Origin: Rhodeus uyekii
Lineage: Eukaryota > Chordata > Actinopteri > Cypriniformes > Acheilognathidae
Direction of reading: 5' to 3'
Assembly (NCBI GenBank): GCA_037043235.1
Contig: JAWRVZ010000057.1
Coordinates: 2,903,501-2,967,500 of the forward strand
Length of the DNA stretch: 64,000 bases
Shown: in pieces, positions 33,001-48,000 of the stretch
How positions within the stretch are numbered: position 1 is the first letter of the stretch
Layout of the letters: every line of letters starts with the position of its first letter
The notes under the pieces: generated by a model
The model's database searches: none
What the model saw: the letters and a program-made list of their open reading frames with translations, nothing else
Told to the model about the DNA's origin: nothing
Made by a program: the position numbers and the translations under genes

Positions 33001-36000
33001 GTGCATTATATATACTAGTTCTGTTTTTTTATATAAAGTGAGGTAACTCTAAAATTGTGCTACAAAAATTAGACTAAGTATTAATCTGATCAATGTAGGA
33101 TTACCGGATGAATGCTGCTGTTACTGTCTGCTGCTGTGGGTTATAAGTACAAGTATTTGTAAGGCCAGGTTCTACTACACTTCTCAAACACTTAAATCAC
33201 ACATTGAATCTCAATGAAAGAAATATTCAATTTGAAAATCTGATTATATGCATTCTATAATTTAAGAACAAAATAATGTGACAACAGCCAATGGAAACAT
33301 TCATAATGTAAATAAGGGGACCATTGGTTAGCACATGGAGGTCTGTGCGATCTCTGAGGATGTTCCTCCCTAGATAATTACTGACCCCCTGCTAAACCGG
33401 TCATGCTGGATGATGTTGCAGCATAACGTTCCCCACGGCATCTCCACACTCTTTCACATCTGTCACATGTGCTCAGTGTGAACCTGCTCTCATCTAAAGG
33501 AATATTTTTCCAATCCTGCTGCAGGTTGTTCTTCTACGCCTCTGTTCAGCTCTCCTTGTGTGACAGCCTATGCACTTAAAACTCTTAAAACTGAGCAGGG
33601 AGACACACCAAACCTCCTTGCAACGGCACTAATGGATGTCCTCGAGGCGCAGGACTGCCTGTGGAACCGGATTGGGTTACAGGAACGGCCTCATGCTAGA
33701 GGCAGTGACAAGGACCCCAACACAAAACTAAAGACAAATCAGACATGCAAAATCATTCCTTTTTGAGCTTTGTCTTGCTGTTGTCTCTCCAGTGCACCTG
33801 TTGTCACTTTCATTTGCATAAATGCAGGTGAAACTGATTCACAATCACTAATGCTTCACAAGTGGACAGATTGATATCTCTGAAGTCTAATTGACTTGGT
33901 GTTACACTTTGATTATTAAGTGTTCCCTTATTTTTTGGAGCAGTGTATTAAACACTCAAATCAGGTGACTTGTTGTGAAAAGGAGTCTTTACAAATGTGT
34001 CCATGTAAACATCTGTAATTCATGTTTGTTTATTCAGTATTGCTTGTTTGTTCATGCTTTCATCACCAACAAGAAAGTAGTGCTCTCTTCAACAAGTCTA
34101 TTTCACACTGATATCGGTGCAGAAAATTCTGGAAAATTTAGCAGATTCCATCAGGTCCTGGTTGTTAGTTTTCTTGTAAGTGATCAAATGCATGTTCTTA
34201 CCTGGATTTTGAAGAATATCTCAGTCCAATAAGTAACCACACAACAACTAGAAACCACACGCATTGCAACACACTAAAAAGCACTCAGAACGCATTTTCA
34301 ATTACTCACATTTAATATACAATAGTAAATTAAACCACTTTAGTGGAATAAGAAGTGTTGAGAAACGTATCTGAATAAGGAAGTGCCACACAGGAACTGT
34401 GCAGAAAACTGATACCATCTTCAGTAATCTTCATGCCTATTTACGAAGCCAGCGGCGCCTTACAATTCATGCTCGAAGAAATTTTTATTAGACTTCAGCA
34501 CGATATAAATTGATTTGATTAGTGGTATTTTTAGTATCATCAGCGCTGTTTCAGTGTTGATTGCCCTGTGATCTATGATCCTCTCCTCTGCTTCTCTTGT
34601 AGGCTGCTGTTGGCAGCATCCAACTCTTAGTGCTTTAAATAACGGCCATTTGAGACTCCTCCAGTTTGTTTAAGGCACCCAGGGCCTGTTTGATTACTGT
34701 TCTTAATCGTGTTTGGGCAGATCCCATCTCTACTTTATCGCTCTGAAACCTACTAATGGCTCAATTTTGGCTTGGATAGCAAGGCAGAGTGCAAGCCGTG
34801 GAGTCAAATAGCTCTATAATTTTATGTTTTTTTCATTGCACAAAAAGCTTGTCATTAGTGTGCTGTGTGTGTATAGCTGTTGAAGAAGCATGTTGAAGAA
34901 GGATGCAAGATGCTGCTGTAGATTGGAGGATATTAGATATTAATATTTGTATTATCCATCTAGCAGTGTCCTAGCAACCGTTCAGAGAACCTTAAAAGCT
35001 ACCTAAAAATGCCATTATCTATCTGTCTGTCTTTCTCACTCGGAGGCATAAATAACCTCCAAACTTTAGCTTTCAGGCAAGACGTTGTTAAACCAACAAC
35101 CAAAGTTTATGTTGATGAACTTGCTTTCGCTTTGTAGTTAATCGATTGAGTTTTTCATTAGATGTATTTGAGTCTCAATGAACTAATCAAGCGTTTCTTG
35201 GTCAGAGAGACAGAATTTTAACTATGCTCTGATCATAGTTTTATTATAGATGCTCAACCTCGTGCTGATGTCCAAAACCTACAGATCTCTGACTACCGTA
35301 TTTTTCCGCATATAACCCGCGGGTTATACCAGATTTTACAAACACCGCAGCGGGGGTGCGGGTTATATAAGGGTGCGGGCTATATCACAAATTCTTTGCA
35401 CGTAATAATATTTCAATATATTTGTACGTTTTTTTTTGTTATTTTCTTTGTTTTTCTTTCTTGCGAGGGTTGTTGTGTCTGACGCTTGTACTATCACTCT
35501 GACAGCTTGCGCTGATAGGCTGTCTGACCTGTCAATCATGCTAGAAGACGGGCTCATCTTATCTCATCCGATGCTCAATACCCGTAGAAACACTTCTTAA
35601 GGGACGTGCTGCTGCACAGCGGGAGAGACTGCTTTTTCTTTTTCTTCTGATTCTGACTTGTGTTTGTTTTCTTATTGTGTGAATTTCGCACACAAACGCT
35701 GTGTACCGAGCCTGAACAGTTATGGATAATTGACATCATGCGGGCAACATTCGAATTTCGAAATGCAAACTTACAGAAAGTTCATCAATCTATGGGTGCG
35801 GGTTATATAAGGGTGCGGGTTATACCGGTCAATTTTTTGCACGAAGCCCGCAGGTTATATGCGGGTGCGGCTTGTCTGCGGGTTATATGCGGGGAAATAC
35901 GGTAGTCACCTTCCCTGTTATCCGGTCGTTATTCACATCTCCTCTTTGTTTTTATCCTCTCCTCCTTGATCTCTCTTTCCAGAGCTGGTTTACTGCCTTG

Positions 36001-39000
36001 TTGGCACTGTTCAGTTTCCAGAAACAAATGACAGCGGTTGCAGGGACCGTTGACAAGTTTGTCTGCTTCAGCTGCATTGTAATCTTCTGCACTTGAGGCC
36101 TGTATTATTAGGGCATATAGAATGACAGCACCCTTATCAGATTGCACGGCTGTTTGCTCTCAGCGGAAGCCCCTGTTGTTTGACGTGAGTCATCCATTGT
36201 GGTCGGCAATATGATGCTTTAGAAAATTCAACTTTTGTGTGGATTTCCCTTTTGAAATGTTACAGAGCTCTGTTCTTTATACTTTATAACCCTTAAACCG
36301 CGTTGCATGTAAATGTTGAACATTAATCAGAAGGTTTTTAAGGTGAATCTCATGAAATCTCTCAAGAACATATTCTAGGTCATATTTCACCCCAAAATCA
36401 AAAGAAGGAAGGAAGTCTGCTGATCATTGCCAGGGTGAATTTTGTTGTACTGCCTTAGATTATTTTGATATAAATCAGCATAGATGCTTTTACAGTGAAG
36501 TTGTACATTTTATTATTTACTTTAGTGAAATTGTCATGAAAACAAATGTCACAATGGATAAAAAGATTGAGACAGCAAGGGAAAAGGTAAATAATGTGTA
36601 CAATAGAGCACCTTTGTGTTTTCTACGCTGTTTTCTACAGATGAAACATCATAGATCAGCAAAGTTCTGCTCTACAGGATAGCAATTTTTGTGTTTACTC
36701 TTTCTAAAGTGTCCTTAGTCCTGGAACCCAGTTGAAATTTGTTTGGAATGTATAATTTTAGTGATTGCAGGTCCTGACATTGCACACACAATCATCTTTT
36801 CCATCGTTCATTTCAAGGCTGTGTTTAGCAGATGGTCTGTTTTAGGTTAGACTCACAAGACAGCCTATGGTGTTTTTCTTTCAAGGACTGCCCACTTAGA
36901 AAGAACGAGTGCCATTTGACTGACATTTAACGCAACCAGTCAGTTAGCTTGATTAAACGTATGTATGTATGTATGTGTAATATTGGCTCATACCAATATT
37001 GGTCAGTTTTTAACTGCAGTTTTAGTTTTGCACACGTTTTACAATTAGTTTTCTTATGTGTGTATTTGAGTATTTTCAAAAATATCGATATTTAGATATG
37101 TGTTGATACTGAAATGTCTGAAACTGTTACATTACTCCTTTTCTGTAGTATCGGTACACTGATACCAGCTTAGTGTTCTTGCTCCCTCTTCTCTCTGAAT
37201 TGTCAAACGGCCGCTTCCTCTCACTCACGGCGTGCGTCTACTGGCATGGAGTAGAGCCAATGTTTTCAGTTTATTCCTATGGAAGCTGAGCTTCATCACG
37301 CACTGTTACTCAACTCATTCGCTCCGTTTTGAATACTGCTTGTATTACACATACTTATCTCGCAGGTTTCGCACACCAAAAGTGCGCACAACACTGATCT
37401 ATATGTGGCTGAAGTGAAATCCACAGAAATTCTTCTTGCATATCCAAATACATGAGATCAATCAAAAACGGATCGTTCCACTGCATAATAATCTATATAT
37501 GCGACTATTATGCTTGAATCACACATAATTCATGCAATTATTATAACTACTGAATGGTTGAAATTGTGCCTTCCTTGGTATGAGCGTAAATCTCTGCTCA
37601 TAACTCAAAAGATGGCTTGAATGAAATCTGTGTAAAATGAATTTATTTTTGAAATCATGTCTAAACTGTACACTCTGTGCTCTCTGCTAAGAGCGGGAAG
37701 TTAGGAGTCTGTGTGACTCAGATAAAGCCGACCAATCAACAAACCTGGGAAACCCCCTTTTTGAGCAACGGACGCTGACTAAGGAACAAATGCAAGTAGC
37801 CCTCCAGATTCTAGCCGAACCGGTGCACTGATATAAATTTTATAACCATGCTGAAGAAAACGATAGAAGGGTTAAATTTTTGATTGACGGTTCGTTCAGG
37901 TCTTGTTTTACTTCAAACATATATTATGATATTGCTTGAAACTTGAGAGTTCATCCTTTTACTCTTAACTCATTCTTTCCTCCTTTTCTTTCTTTTTCTG
38001 CAACCCGTGTGAATGTGTGTGTATGCATAAGTTTATGTGCTAGGTATTAGTTTTATGTGTTAGAATAATCAATAGTCTTGTTTGTATTTAAAGTGAAGTG
38101 TTCTTGTATTATCTGCTTATGAGTCTTAAACTGTTGATCTTGTTGCCTTGCTAATAAATAGTGTTTTCACAATAGTTTGGATATTATTATCCGATGCAGA
38201 GCTGACAGTTACAGCCTGTTCAAGTGAACGCAGCATGACTCACTTGTTTGAGCGTTAAAAAAAGCGATTCCCTCTAAATTAATAGCTCCCGTTGCGCTAA
38301 ATGACTCTCTTTTAAAGCTTATGAGAACCAAATTGACTTCTTTTTCATGGCTTATTGCGCTTAAGCAGTCAAGTATACAGAATGATGTCAAAATGCCCGT
38401 CTTGGCAAGTATTTAGATAAATACAGTCAGTTTTGGAAAGTAAATAGCTTAGAAAGAAAATGCATGTTGTGTAACAGTATATTGGGTTCATGCATAAGCT
38501 CTTAAAGTGACAGCATCCTAAAAAACCTGCTGATATCTGTCATATTAATCAAAGAACAAAAGACAGAGAAAATCCTTTACTGAATCGCTTTTACAATGAA
38601 CTCTATCTAGTGTTATTTTTGGCTACTTTAATTTCTGTAGTAGCCTCTTTCTTGCTGAATGCTACTGTTAGATCCAGCTTTTCATTTGTCTCTAACTATT
38701 GTGTTTATTTGTCCTATCATTTGCATTTGTTTATTTGTTCTTACTGCATCTTTACTTGGCTTTTTTTGTTGTAAATTTAGTTCACAGCCTCCCTGAAAGT
38801 TGTATGGCCGATTGCATGGTATGGTAAATAGTATTGAATATCGATACATTTTTCAGTGTATCGTATCGAAGTTGGAAATTCAGGTATCGTAACAGCACTA
38901 ATGTTTATAGGCCCCCTCTCATGCTGATTGGGTAGATCATTTGAACATGCTTCTCTTGCACCATATGTTGGTTTTGTGGTGATCAAGATAATCATTAATA

Positions 39001-42000
39001 GAATCGAGCAACGGTCTGTTTCTTCGGTTGATCTCTGGCTCCCATGGAATGTGGAGAGCTGAGCGTCACAGAGCGTAAACTGAGGAGAAACTGGCTGGCC
39101 AAGGCCCTGATGCTTCCACTTATGAATAAATAAAGTCAGTGGTCCACTACAACTTATTTATAACAGCACTCTGTTATTTATTCAGTCTTGCCAAAAATGG
39201 TATAGGCAAGCCTACTGTGTAAACATCCCTGTTCGCTTTCCCATCAGGACATCTAAAGACATTGGACGTGCGAGAGAGAGAGAGCAAAATGTGATGATGC
39301 ACCCAAATTAAATGTATTTACCCAACAACTAAAATTAAATTTATGAATTTTAGAAATTAATTCAATCTGAGTCATGTTCTTGGTTTTTCGACCGAACAAA
39401 TGTGACTTATTTTACATCACTAACCGCATCTTTCTGCTAGAAATGATCGTGTAGGTCAGTGGTTCTTTAAACCCCTTTAAATCTTTTTAAAAATCACATG
39501 TTGAAGATGAAAAACCTCACCTCACATCACCATGTGTAAGTCGTAAGCTTATAAATCAGAACAAATAGGTACTGTAGATTGCAGGTGCTGTGTTACAGTG
39601 AAATATTATGATGTATTAGTATAACATGCATTCGTTTTGTCTTGTTTAGTTTATTGTACTCTTGCATTTTCTGGCGCTGTCTTGTTCACAAACAGTTGTG
39701 TCAGCAAGGTGAGTGTAATGGCTTTCTTCCTGAGCACAGCCCTACCAATGTTGCTTACCATATTTGATCTGTTTTATAGAGATATGTATACAGAGGCCGT
39801 AAAGCTTTGCATACTGTTAGCTGCTAGCTAGGGTGTGCATGTAGGGCTCTTAGGTCTTATAAATATGTTTTCACAATTGCAAGTTACTCAAGAGGAAATT
39901 AGAACATTGCTGCAGGAAACCGCTGATTCAATACGGATGAGAAACCCATTTCCTGTTTATAGTGTCAACTATTTTAAAATTCCCTCCCTGGCATGAGAAG
40001 CGTGTTCGATGAGGCAACAACATACAGTGTCCATATGTTGTTTTGCAGGGTTTTCATTTGGCAGAGGAGCAGCTTTCTAATCTGAGGTTATTGCTATAGC
40101 GAGAGCATCCTTTTACTTGCCAGTATTGCAATTTACATTGTACAGACGTTGAGTGAAAGCTGTAAAGTATCTGCATTTTGTTTTAAACGATGTTACAGTC
40201 TGACAGAGAATATAAAGAGGTCTTGTTAGTGTAAACGTACAACAACAGAGCGGATTCTTCACCCATTGTGTGGCCCTGGAATCTGCAACCTGATATGGAA
40301 CAGTGCTTGCATTTGTGCACAAATGCACATAGAAAGCATGCAATGCAGTGCAGTGCTGATGAATATGAATGAATGTAGACTGTCGCTGTTGTCCCGCTGG
40401 AGAAGGGGTTTATGGGAGCATTTAGAGTGCAGTACTCCAGAGAGCTGAAACAGCATTCACAGACAAGACTTAAGACTCTGATTAGGGACTTTATATAATC
40501 CTTTTAGTTAAGTCAATGGACAAGACCCTCGATAATCACAGTCCTCTGGGAACAGATTCCCTTTAGCGTGGCACCCTGTTGTTGTCTAACTTTTTAGTTT
40601 AAGGTTTTTTTTTTAAATTAAGGTTTTTATGTTGAAATTTATGTAATTGTAGAAGATGCATATATTTAGGTGCGGTGACTTTTGCAGTTCGTTTAAATAA
40701 TCTTATTGTAAAGTATAAAGTCTTTCCAATTTATAATCCAACTCTGTATTATTTACTTTCTTTTTTGAAACATGAAAGGGGAGTCATGGTCAATTGGAGG
40801 TATTTTCTATTCAAAGAAAAGTGATGATTTTTACTGCAAAGCTCCAAGACACAGCTCTCGGATATCTCTCAAATCTAACATGCGATAATCAGTTCTGTTC
40901 GCCATAAACACATGTAAGGATAATATAAATTCAAGGCTGTTACTAGCAAAGACATTATATGAATTATAAAGTCTTGAAAAATAAGATTCCCCCCCCCCCC
41001 CCTCTTTGTGGGGATTGAATTCTATCTAAAATCTAATCTCAAAAGAATTACATGAGGGTGAGTCAATGATGATAGAACGTTCATTTTTGAGTGAAATATC
41101 CCTTTATTATGCAATGCATTTTTATACAATAATCCTATTCCTGATTTAGCACATTTATGGATGAATGTTTGTACCTTAACCGAGCCTGCAGATTCGGCCG
41201 AGCAGGAGTGGAATGTTACTGTCAGCATGAGAGCGGATCGGCCGTCATCCAGCTGGAGTTTCTTGTCAATGAAGTGAGTTCTGCCCTGTCCACCTGTAGA
41301 AGCTTGTCTGTCTCTAACTTTTAGTTGAATGTTTAGTCTTATAAAATGAATATGTTTAGACCTGTTGTTGTATGTGTGTGCGTTTGGTCCATAGGGGGCA
41401 CTGGTTAGTGCTCTGGCGGATGACAGTATTCATTTGTGGAATCTGAGGCAAAAACTTCCAGCCATTCTCCATTCTCTTAAATTTAACCGGGAGAGGTAAG
41501 GATTCTGCACGGAAATAAACCATATGCACCTCTATATGAAATAAATATATGTGCTGCGTGTTTCAGAGTGAGGTGTGGCAACATGTTCTTTTACATGCGG
41601 TTCATAATCCACCAGTGTTTGCAACGTCTCAGAGCAGCTTCTCACAATCACAATCTCTGCATCTAATTGCTTTACATTTACATTTATTCATTTAGCAAAT
41701 GCTTTTATCCAAAGCGACTTAAAATTTGAGGAGTACAGAAGCGATTTGTCCTGAGTATACAAAAGTACATAAGAGTTCTTACAATACAAAGTTTCGAACA
41801 TTCTATACACAAGTAGTACAAGCATGGGGAATAGAGAGAGAAAATAGCTTAAAAAATAAATAATTTGGTGTGGTGTGTCATGTTAGGTGCTCATGTAGAA
41901 GGTGTGTTTTCCGTAGTCTTTTAAACTTTGACAAGGAATCTGCATTACGGATGAGGGCAGGGAGGTCGTTCCACCAGCCGGGGGTGTTGAATGAAAATGT

Positions 42001-45000
42001 TCTTGTTTTTTCCTCTCTGTGATGGAACCACAAATCGACGCTCGTTGATCGATCGAAGGTTTCTGGTAGGTGTGTAGATTTGTAGCAGCGAGTGGAAGTA
42101 TGAAGGTGCTGAGTTTAAGTTCTGTATGCAAGAGTCAATGCTTTGAATTTGATGAGTGCTGCAAGTGGGATCCAGTGTAGTGAGATGAAGAGTGGTGTGA
42201 CAGTGGTGAGTCCTTTTGGGTCTGTTGAAGACCAGACGAGCTGTGGCGTTCTGAATCAGTTGCAGGGAATCAGTCGCACTTGCAGGAAGTCCAACCAAAA
42301 GAGTGTTGCAGTAGTCCAGTCTGGAAATGACCATGGCCTGCACCAGAAGTTGTGTAGCTTGCTCAGTTATTAATGGCCTGATCCTTCTGATGTTTTGCAG
42401 TGCAAACCTGCACGATCGAGCCGTCTTTGCGATGTGTTCCTTGAAGGTCAGCTGGTCCTCAAAGATCACTCCAAGATTTCTGGCAGACCTTGAAGGGGTA
42501 ATCGTAGTGGCACCGATCTGGACGGTGAAATCATGCTGTCGGGTTGGATTGGCAGGAAAGACTAGAAGCTCCGTCTTTGCCAGGTGGAGTCGCAGATTAT
42601 GCTCTTTCATCCATGTCGAGATGTCCGCTAGGCAGCTTGTGATTCTCGTAGCCACACCGTTGGATCATCTGGTTGAAATGATAGGTAGACCTCTGTGTAA
42701 TCGGCGTAGCAGTGATAGGAGAAGCCGTGTGCCTCTATGATGGGACACAGTGATTTGGTGTACATAGAGAAGTGGTCCAAGAACTGAGCCCTGTGGAACA
42801 CCGGTGATCAGTTGAAATTCTTTGGAGACCTCCCCGCACCATGCCACCCTGAAGGACCCATCCGTGAGATAGGATTCAAACCACTGAAGGGGAGTTCCGG
42901 TGATGCCCAGTGACGAGAGGGTAGATAAGAGGATATGATGATTAACACTGTCAATGGCAGCAGATAGATCTAACAGAATGAGTACTGATGATTTTGAATT
43001 AGCTTTTGCACTCCTTAGAGCTTCCGTGACAGAAAGTAGTGCCGTCTCGGTTGAATGGCCCTTCATGAAGCCAGACTGGTTGATGTCCAACTGGTCATTC
43101 TGAGAGAGAAAAGAAGATACCTGGTTAAAAACAACACGTTCAAGAGTTTTTGATATGAATGGTAGGAGAGAGACAGGTCTGTAATTATCAACGAATGATG
43201 TGTTTAATGTGGGTTTTTTGAGCAGTGGGGTTACCCGAGCCTGCTTGAATGCGGTGGGGAAGGATCCCGTGTGAAGGGATGTGTTGATGTGAGTGAGTGC
43301 CGGTAAGATTGTAGGAGAGATGGCTTGTAGAAGGTGCGAGGGGATTGGGTCTAAAGGGCAGGTGGTTGGATGGCTGGAAAGGAGAAGACATCTTTCTCAG
43401 TGAGTGGAGAGAAGGTTGAGAGAGTGTTTCTGCTTACAGAGGTTGGTGTATGTTTAAGTGTGTGTTTGGAGCTGAGAACTGACTGCTGATAGTTGCAGTT
43501 TTGTTAATAAAGAAATGGGCAAAATCATTGGTAGTTAAAGAGGTAGAGGGTGGTGGTGGAGGGGGACAGAGGAGAGAGTTGAATGTTTTGAAAAGTGCAT
43601 GCATGTTAGAAGTAGTAGAAAAGGTAGAGAGCAGAGGTTTATGCAAACTCAGGTCAGACGGGTCCTTTGATTTGTGCCATTTTCTCTCAGCTGCCCTTAG
43701 CTTGGCCTTTAACTTATGTTCACGAAGAACATAAGTTAGCCAGGGGCTAGAGGGAGTAGCACACTATGACCTGGAAGAGAGGGGACAGATATTTAATGTG
43801 CATTTGGGAATGCAATATACGGCAGTCATCTCACCAAACTTGTATTTAGAAGTCCTTATCATCAAAAGAAAAGCTTTAAAGGCTACTTGTGATTGTCCAT
43901 CAGAATACAGTTTTGATGGTTTAATGTTTGAAAATGACAGAAGACAGCCATAAATATTAGTATTGTGATTTTAGAGTTGTAATGGGGAAAAAAAAGATAT
44001 AGAGTATTTTATTTTACCGTAAATATGACTAGTAGTATTAGTTTTATTTCTTATTTTTTATATTAATTTTGTTTTTATTTTAGTATTATTTATTTATAAT
44101 CACACAATTTTTACCAACATTTTCAGCCCTACAAGCATGCACAACAAACCTGCTTTTTGTTTTTTAAATCACTGAAAATTTTAAATTTGTTTTTTGTTTT
44201 TTTCCTCTCTAAATCATTCAGTTCTAACTGTTGCTATTGCTCGTATTTAGGATTAAGGGTTTATTTGAAACATCCTAGCACATGCTATCGCTAAACGCCT
44301 TATCAACTCTATAGCAATGCCCTAGAGACCACCCAAAAACTCTAGCATTGTGGCAGCAAGATTTGCACTGGGAAACACCACTTCTTCAGAAAATGCAAAT
44401 GTTGGCCTTTACCTGAGCAATGAACATTTGAGTTTAGGCATTTTCTGTTAATCAGCAGACCAACACAGAATAAAGGGTTGAAATAAATGCTTGTTCAGAG
44501 ACAAGAGGGCAGAACAGTTTTATCAAGTGTCCTTAAATGCATATAGACTTGATTTGCTGTCCCATTCATAAGACACACAATGGCAGTAATGCACAATCAA
44601 CCACAGTAATGCAGTTGATTTATCAACTGTGACTCATTCATTTTGCTAGATTTCACTCTGCTGATATTGCTATTTCATCTTTAATGTGTCACATTGCACA
44701 AATCAGTCAAATGTTCACCATTGTATGAGATAATCGTAGTGAATGTTTCACTTTGATTCTCTCTTTGTCTTTTGGCAGGATCACGTTTTGCCATTTGCCG
44801 TTTCAGAGTAAATGGCTGTACGTGGGCACGGAGAGAGGGAACATTCACATTGTCAATGTGGAGTCCTTCACCCTCTCGGGCTATGTCATCATGTGGAACA
44901 AAGCCATTGAACTGTAAGCGTCTGACACACCATGTTTAGACACCATGAATTCCAGTGATTCTTGTGTTTTGTTTTTTGTGACTAAAGGTCATGCCCAAAT

Positions 45001-48000
45001 ATTTACACAGTGATCTCTGCATACCACCATAATCTGTCCCCTCTCTTTAACAGTTCCTCAAAGAGTCACCCTGGACCTGTAGTTCATATCAGCGATAACC
45101 CCATGGACGAAGGGAAAGTACGATGATAAAATATTTCTCCTGATTCCTCAGCTTTTAGTTTGCACCATTTCAGAAACGTTGTGTTTCTTTTTTGCAGCTT
45201 TTAATTGGTTTTGAGTGTGGCATTGTTGTGCTGTGGGACTTGAAATCGAAGAAGGCCGACTACCGGTACAACTATGACGAGGTAAGACATAGTAATTGTA
45301 GATGACATTTGCCTCCATTCTGATTGAATCTCAGATTTTGAGGTCTAGGTCTTTTTTAATTTAAGGACATGCTTGGAGCAATTTTTGTAACACAGTTACT
45401 TAGTGTGGAAGGAAGGAAGGGATAGAACATACTTCACTTGACAGGCCTCCAGATTGTGACTAAATTGCGTTTTGCAACCTTTTTTCTTGCCGGTGCGATT
45501 ACATTTTATTAGAGGTTGTATTGAAACTACCTGCCATTGCTGCTGCATATGAAAAACTGCAAACGGAAGCAAAGTTTATAGCAAACTCAGATCAATATAA
45601 GAGCTCTGAACTGGTACTTGTGGGCCGAATTTGATCACACAACACCGTTACTACACATCACTGGGAGATCCAGTGAGAAACATTGAAAAGTTTTGTGCAG
45701 AATTCTCTTTTATAGACCATAGATATCAGATCAAACAAGGTGAAACGTGCTTTTCGGTTCACAATTCACCAACATGGATTGAATGCGGTAATGCTAACTG
45801 TAACCATGGTATTGTGGCAGAAATAGCCTGTGCTTCACACTTTTTCCAGCAATTCATTGCTTTTCCAGCAATTCAAATTTATATTATCTAAATTTAATTC
45901 AAAGTTGTTTTTAATGCGATGAGCAAAAAAAGAAAAGAAAAAGGATTTAAATGTTTCCCTGAAAATTTTGTTTTTTAAATGTTACTGTTGTATTAAAAAA
46001 AGTCAATTTTATCTGCATCTCAACTCGAGCTCAGTGCTTTAATTTCAAATTTGCATGAAATAAACATGTAATATTATTAGTTACAGCCCTTATTAATTCA
46101 AAACAATAATAATTTCATGATTAAACTACCTTTATGATTAAGAACCCCCCCCAAGTGCTACCAGATCAGGTGCTGAGAACAGAAATGATCTGGCACTGTT
46201 GCTGCTGCTGAATACGTGCTACTCCGATGTGACAGCAGTGATTGATCATGAAAACAATAATTGCATCTTATTCGCTTTAACACAGTAAACTGTACTTCAA
46301 TAACAACTGTACACATTATACATTTACATAAATGCTGTAGATGGTGAAATATGCATGTCAAAGTAGAGTGCAGTTATATTTGCTGTCTCAACATATGAAC
46401 CATAGTTAGCCTGACCTGGTTTTCTTGTGGTTGATTACTCATCCTTACTTACTTGGCATGCAGGCGATCCACTCTGTGGCTTGGCATCACGAGGGGAAAC
46501 AGTTTGTGTGCAGTCACTCAGATGGCACACTTACCACATGGAATGTACGCATTCCCGCCAAGCCTGCCCAGATCATTACACCGCATGGTAAGCTTCTGCC
46601 TAAACAAACTCCTGTTCCAAGTTCCTCAGTTGAGCGCTTCAGGGGAGCACTGAATAAATATCAAAGTACCATAGAGGTGAAGCCACTAGCAGCACAAACG
46701 GACTGGAAATGTTAGTTTCTGAACAGGTTTCTCAAGCACATCAGGGTTTTTAAAGGGTCACTATGTTTACACTCTTCAGGTAATAATCCTACAAATGACT
46801 CGGTTATAGTTTTTTTTACTACACATTAGATGGGAAGAATGCATTTTAACATCCCCCCAAAAATGACAAACTTCAGTTTTAAAAATATGGTCTTTTCACT
46901 TAATCCAGAAATCCATATCCTTAATAGGAACGGAGCAAAACAATCTTTTTACAAATTCATCATGATGATTTTTCAAAAATGTTTATTATTGATATTTTTA
47001 GAAGATTAATAATTCATTTACATTTATATTTTACACTTATGCGTTTGGCAGATGCTTTTATCCAAAGCAACTTGCATTGCATTCAAGAAACAGATTGGCA
47101 TTCTAATCAGTTCTTGCTTTCCCTGGGAATCAAACCCATGACCTTGGCGTTGCAAGCACCAATGCTCTACTGTTTGAGCTACATGAGCTACATGTGGGAC
47201 AGACTACCTTAATGTCAAAGATTTGTGTCCCTACACTGTTGCTGAAAGATCAACAATCAAATTTATTGTGGTTCCCATGATAAAAATACACAGATTCTAG
47301 AGATAAAGAGGAAAGATTTACCTTGTTTAACATTCATTTTTCTCTCCCAGGTAAACAGCCCAAGGATGGAAAGAAGCCGGAGCCATGTAAACCCATCTTG
47401 AAAGTGGAGTACAAAACTACCAGGGCAGGGTAAGGCTTTGGGTGGAAGCTGAACCAAAGTGTTGCATTCAGGAATCAAACGGCATGATGCATCGGTTTGA
47501 GACTTGCATTGTGTGAGACTGTCTGGCTTCTGTTTACAGGATGACATGATGATGTTTTATAGAGGACTGACATAAAATATAAAGCTAATATGACAATACG
47601 TTTTATATATGAAAGCCTAATTTTGCATTTAATCATTTTCCTCATTCCACTCTTTCTGAATGAAGCATTAATTTGTTTCACATCCGGCTTGGCTTCCCCT
47701 TGCAACTTGGAAAATTGAGATCTGTTCATTTGTTTTGTTAAGGGACCCATTCATGATACTGTGTGGAGGCTTGTCATATGATACAGTGGGTAGGCGAGCC
47801 TGTCTGACTGTGATGCATGGGAAAAGCACTGCAGTGCTGGAGATGGACTACCCCATAGTGGATTTCCTTACGCTGTGTGAAACCCCTTATCCAAACGGCA
47901 AGTCACTGCCCCACCTATTGCTGGATTTTCCCATAACGTTTACTGTATATTTAACAGTGCCTTTAAAAACAACAGAGATAAAGAAATAAAATGTAAAAAA

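Noticed and set aside
43711..43737. Perfect small palindrome AACTTATGTTC/GAACATAAGTT with a 5-bp loop
   Set aside because: Too short to interpret; it lies in the 5' part of the antisense L2 copy and probably belongs to it.
47015..47192. tRNA gene on the minus strand
   Set aside because: Box A and box B are present, but the acceptor stem is absent and the sequence continues into a LINE-like tail, so it is a SINE.
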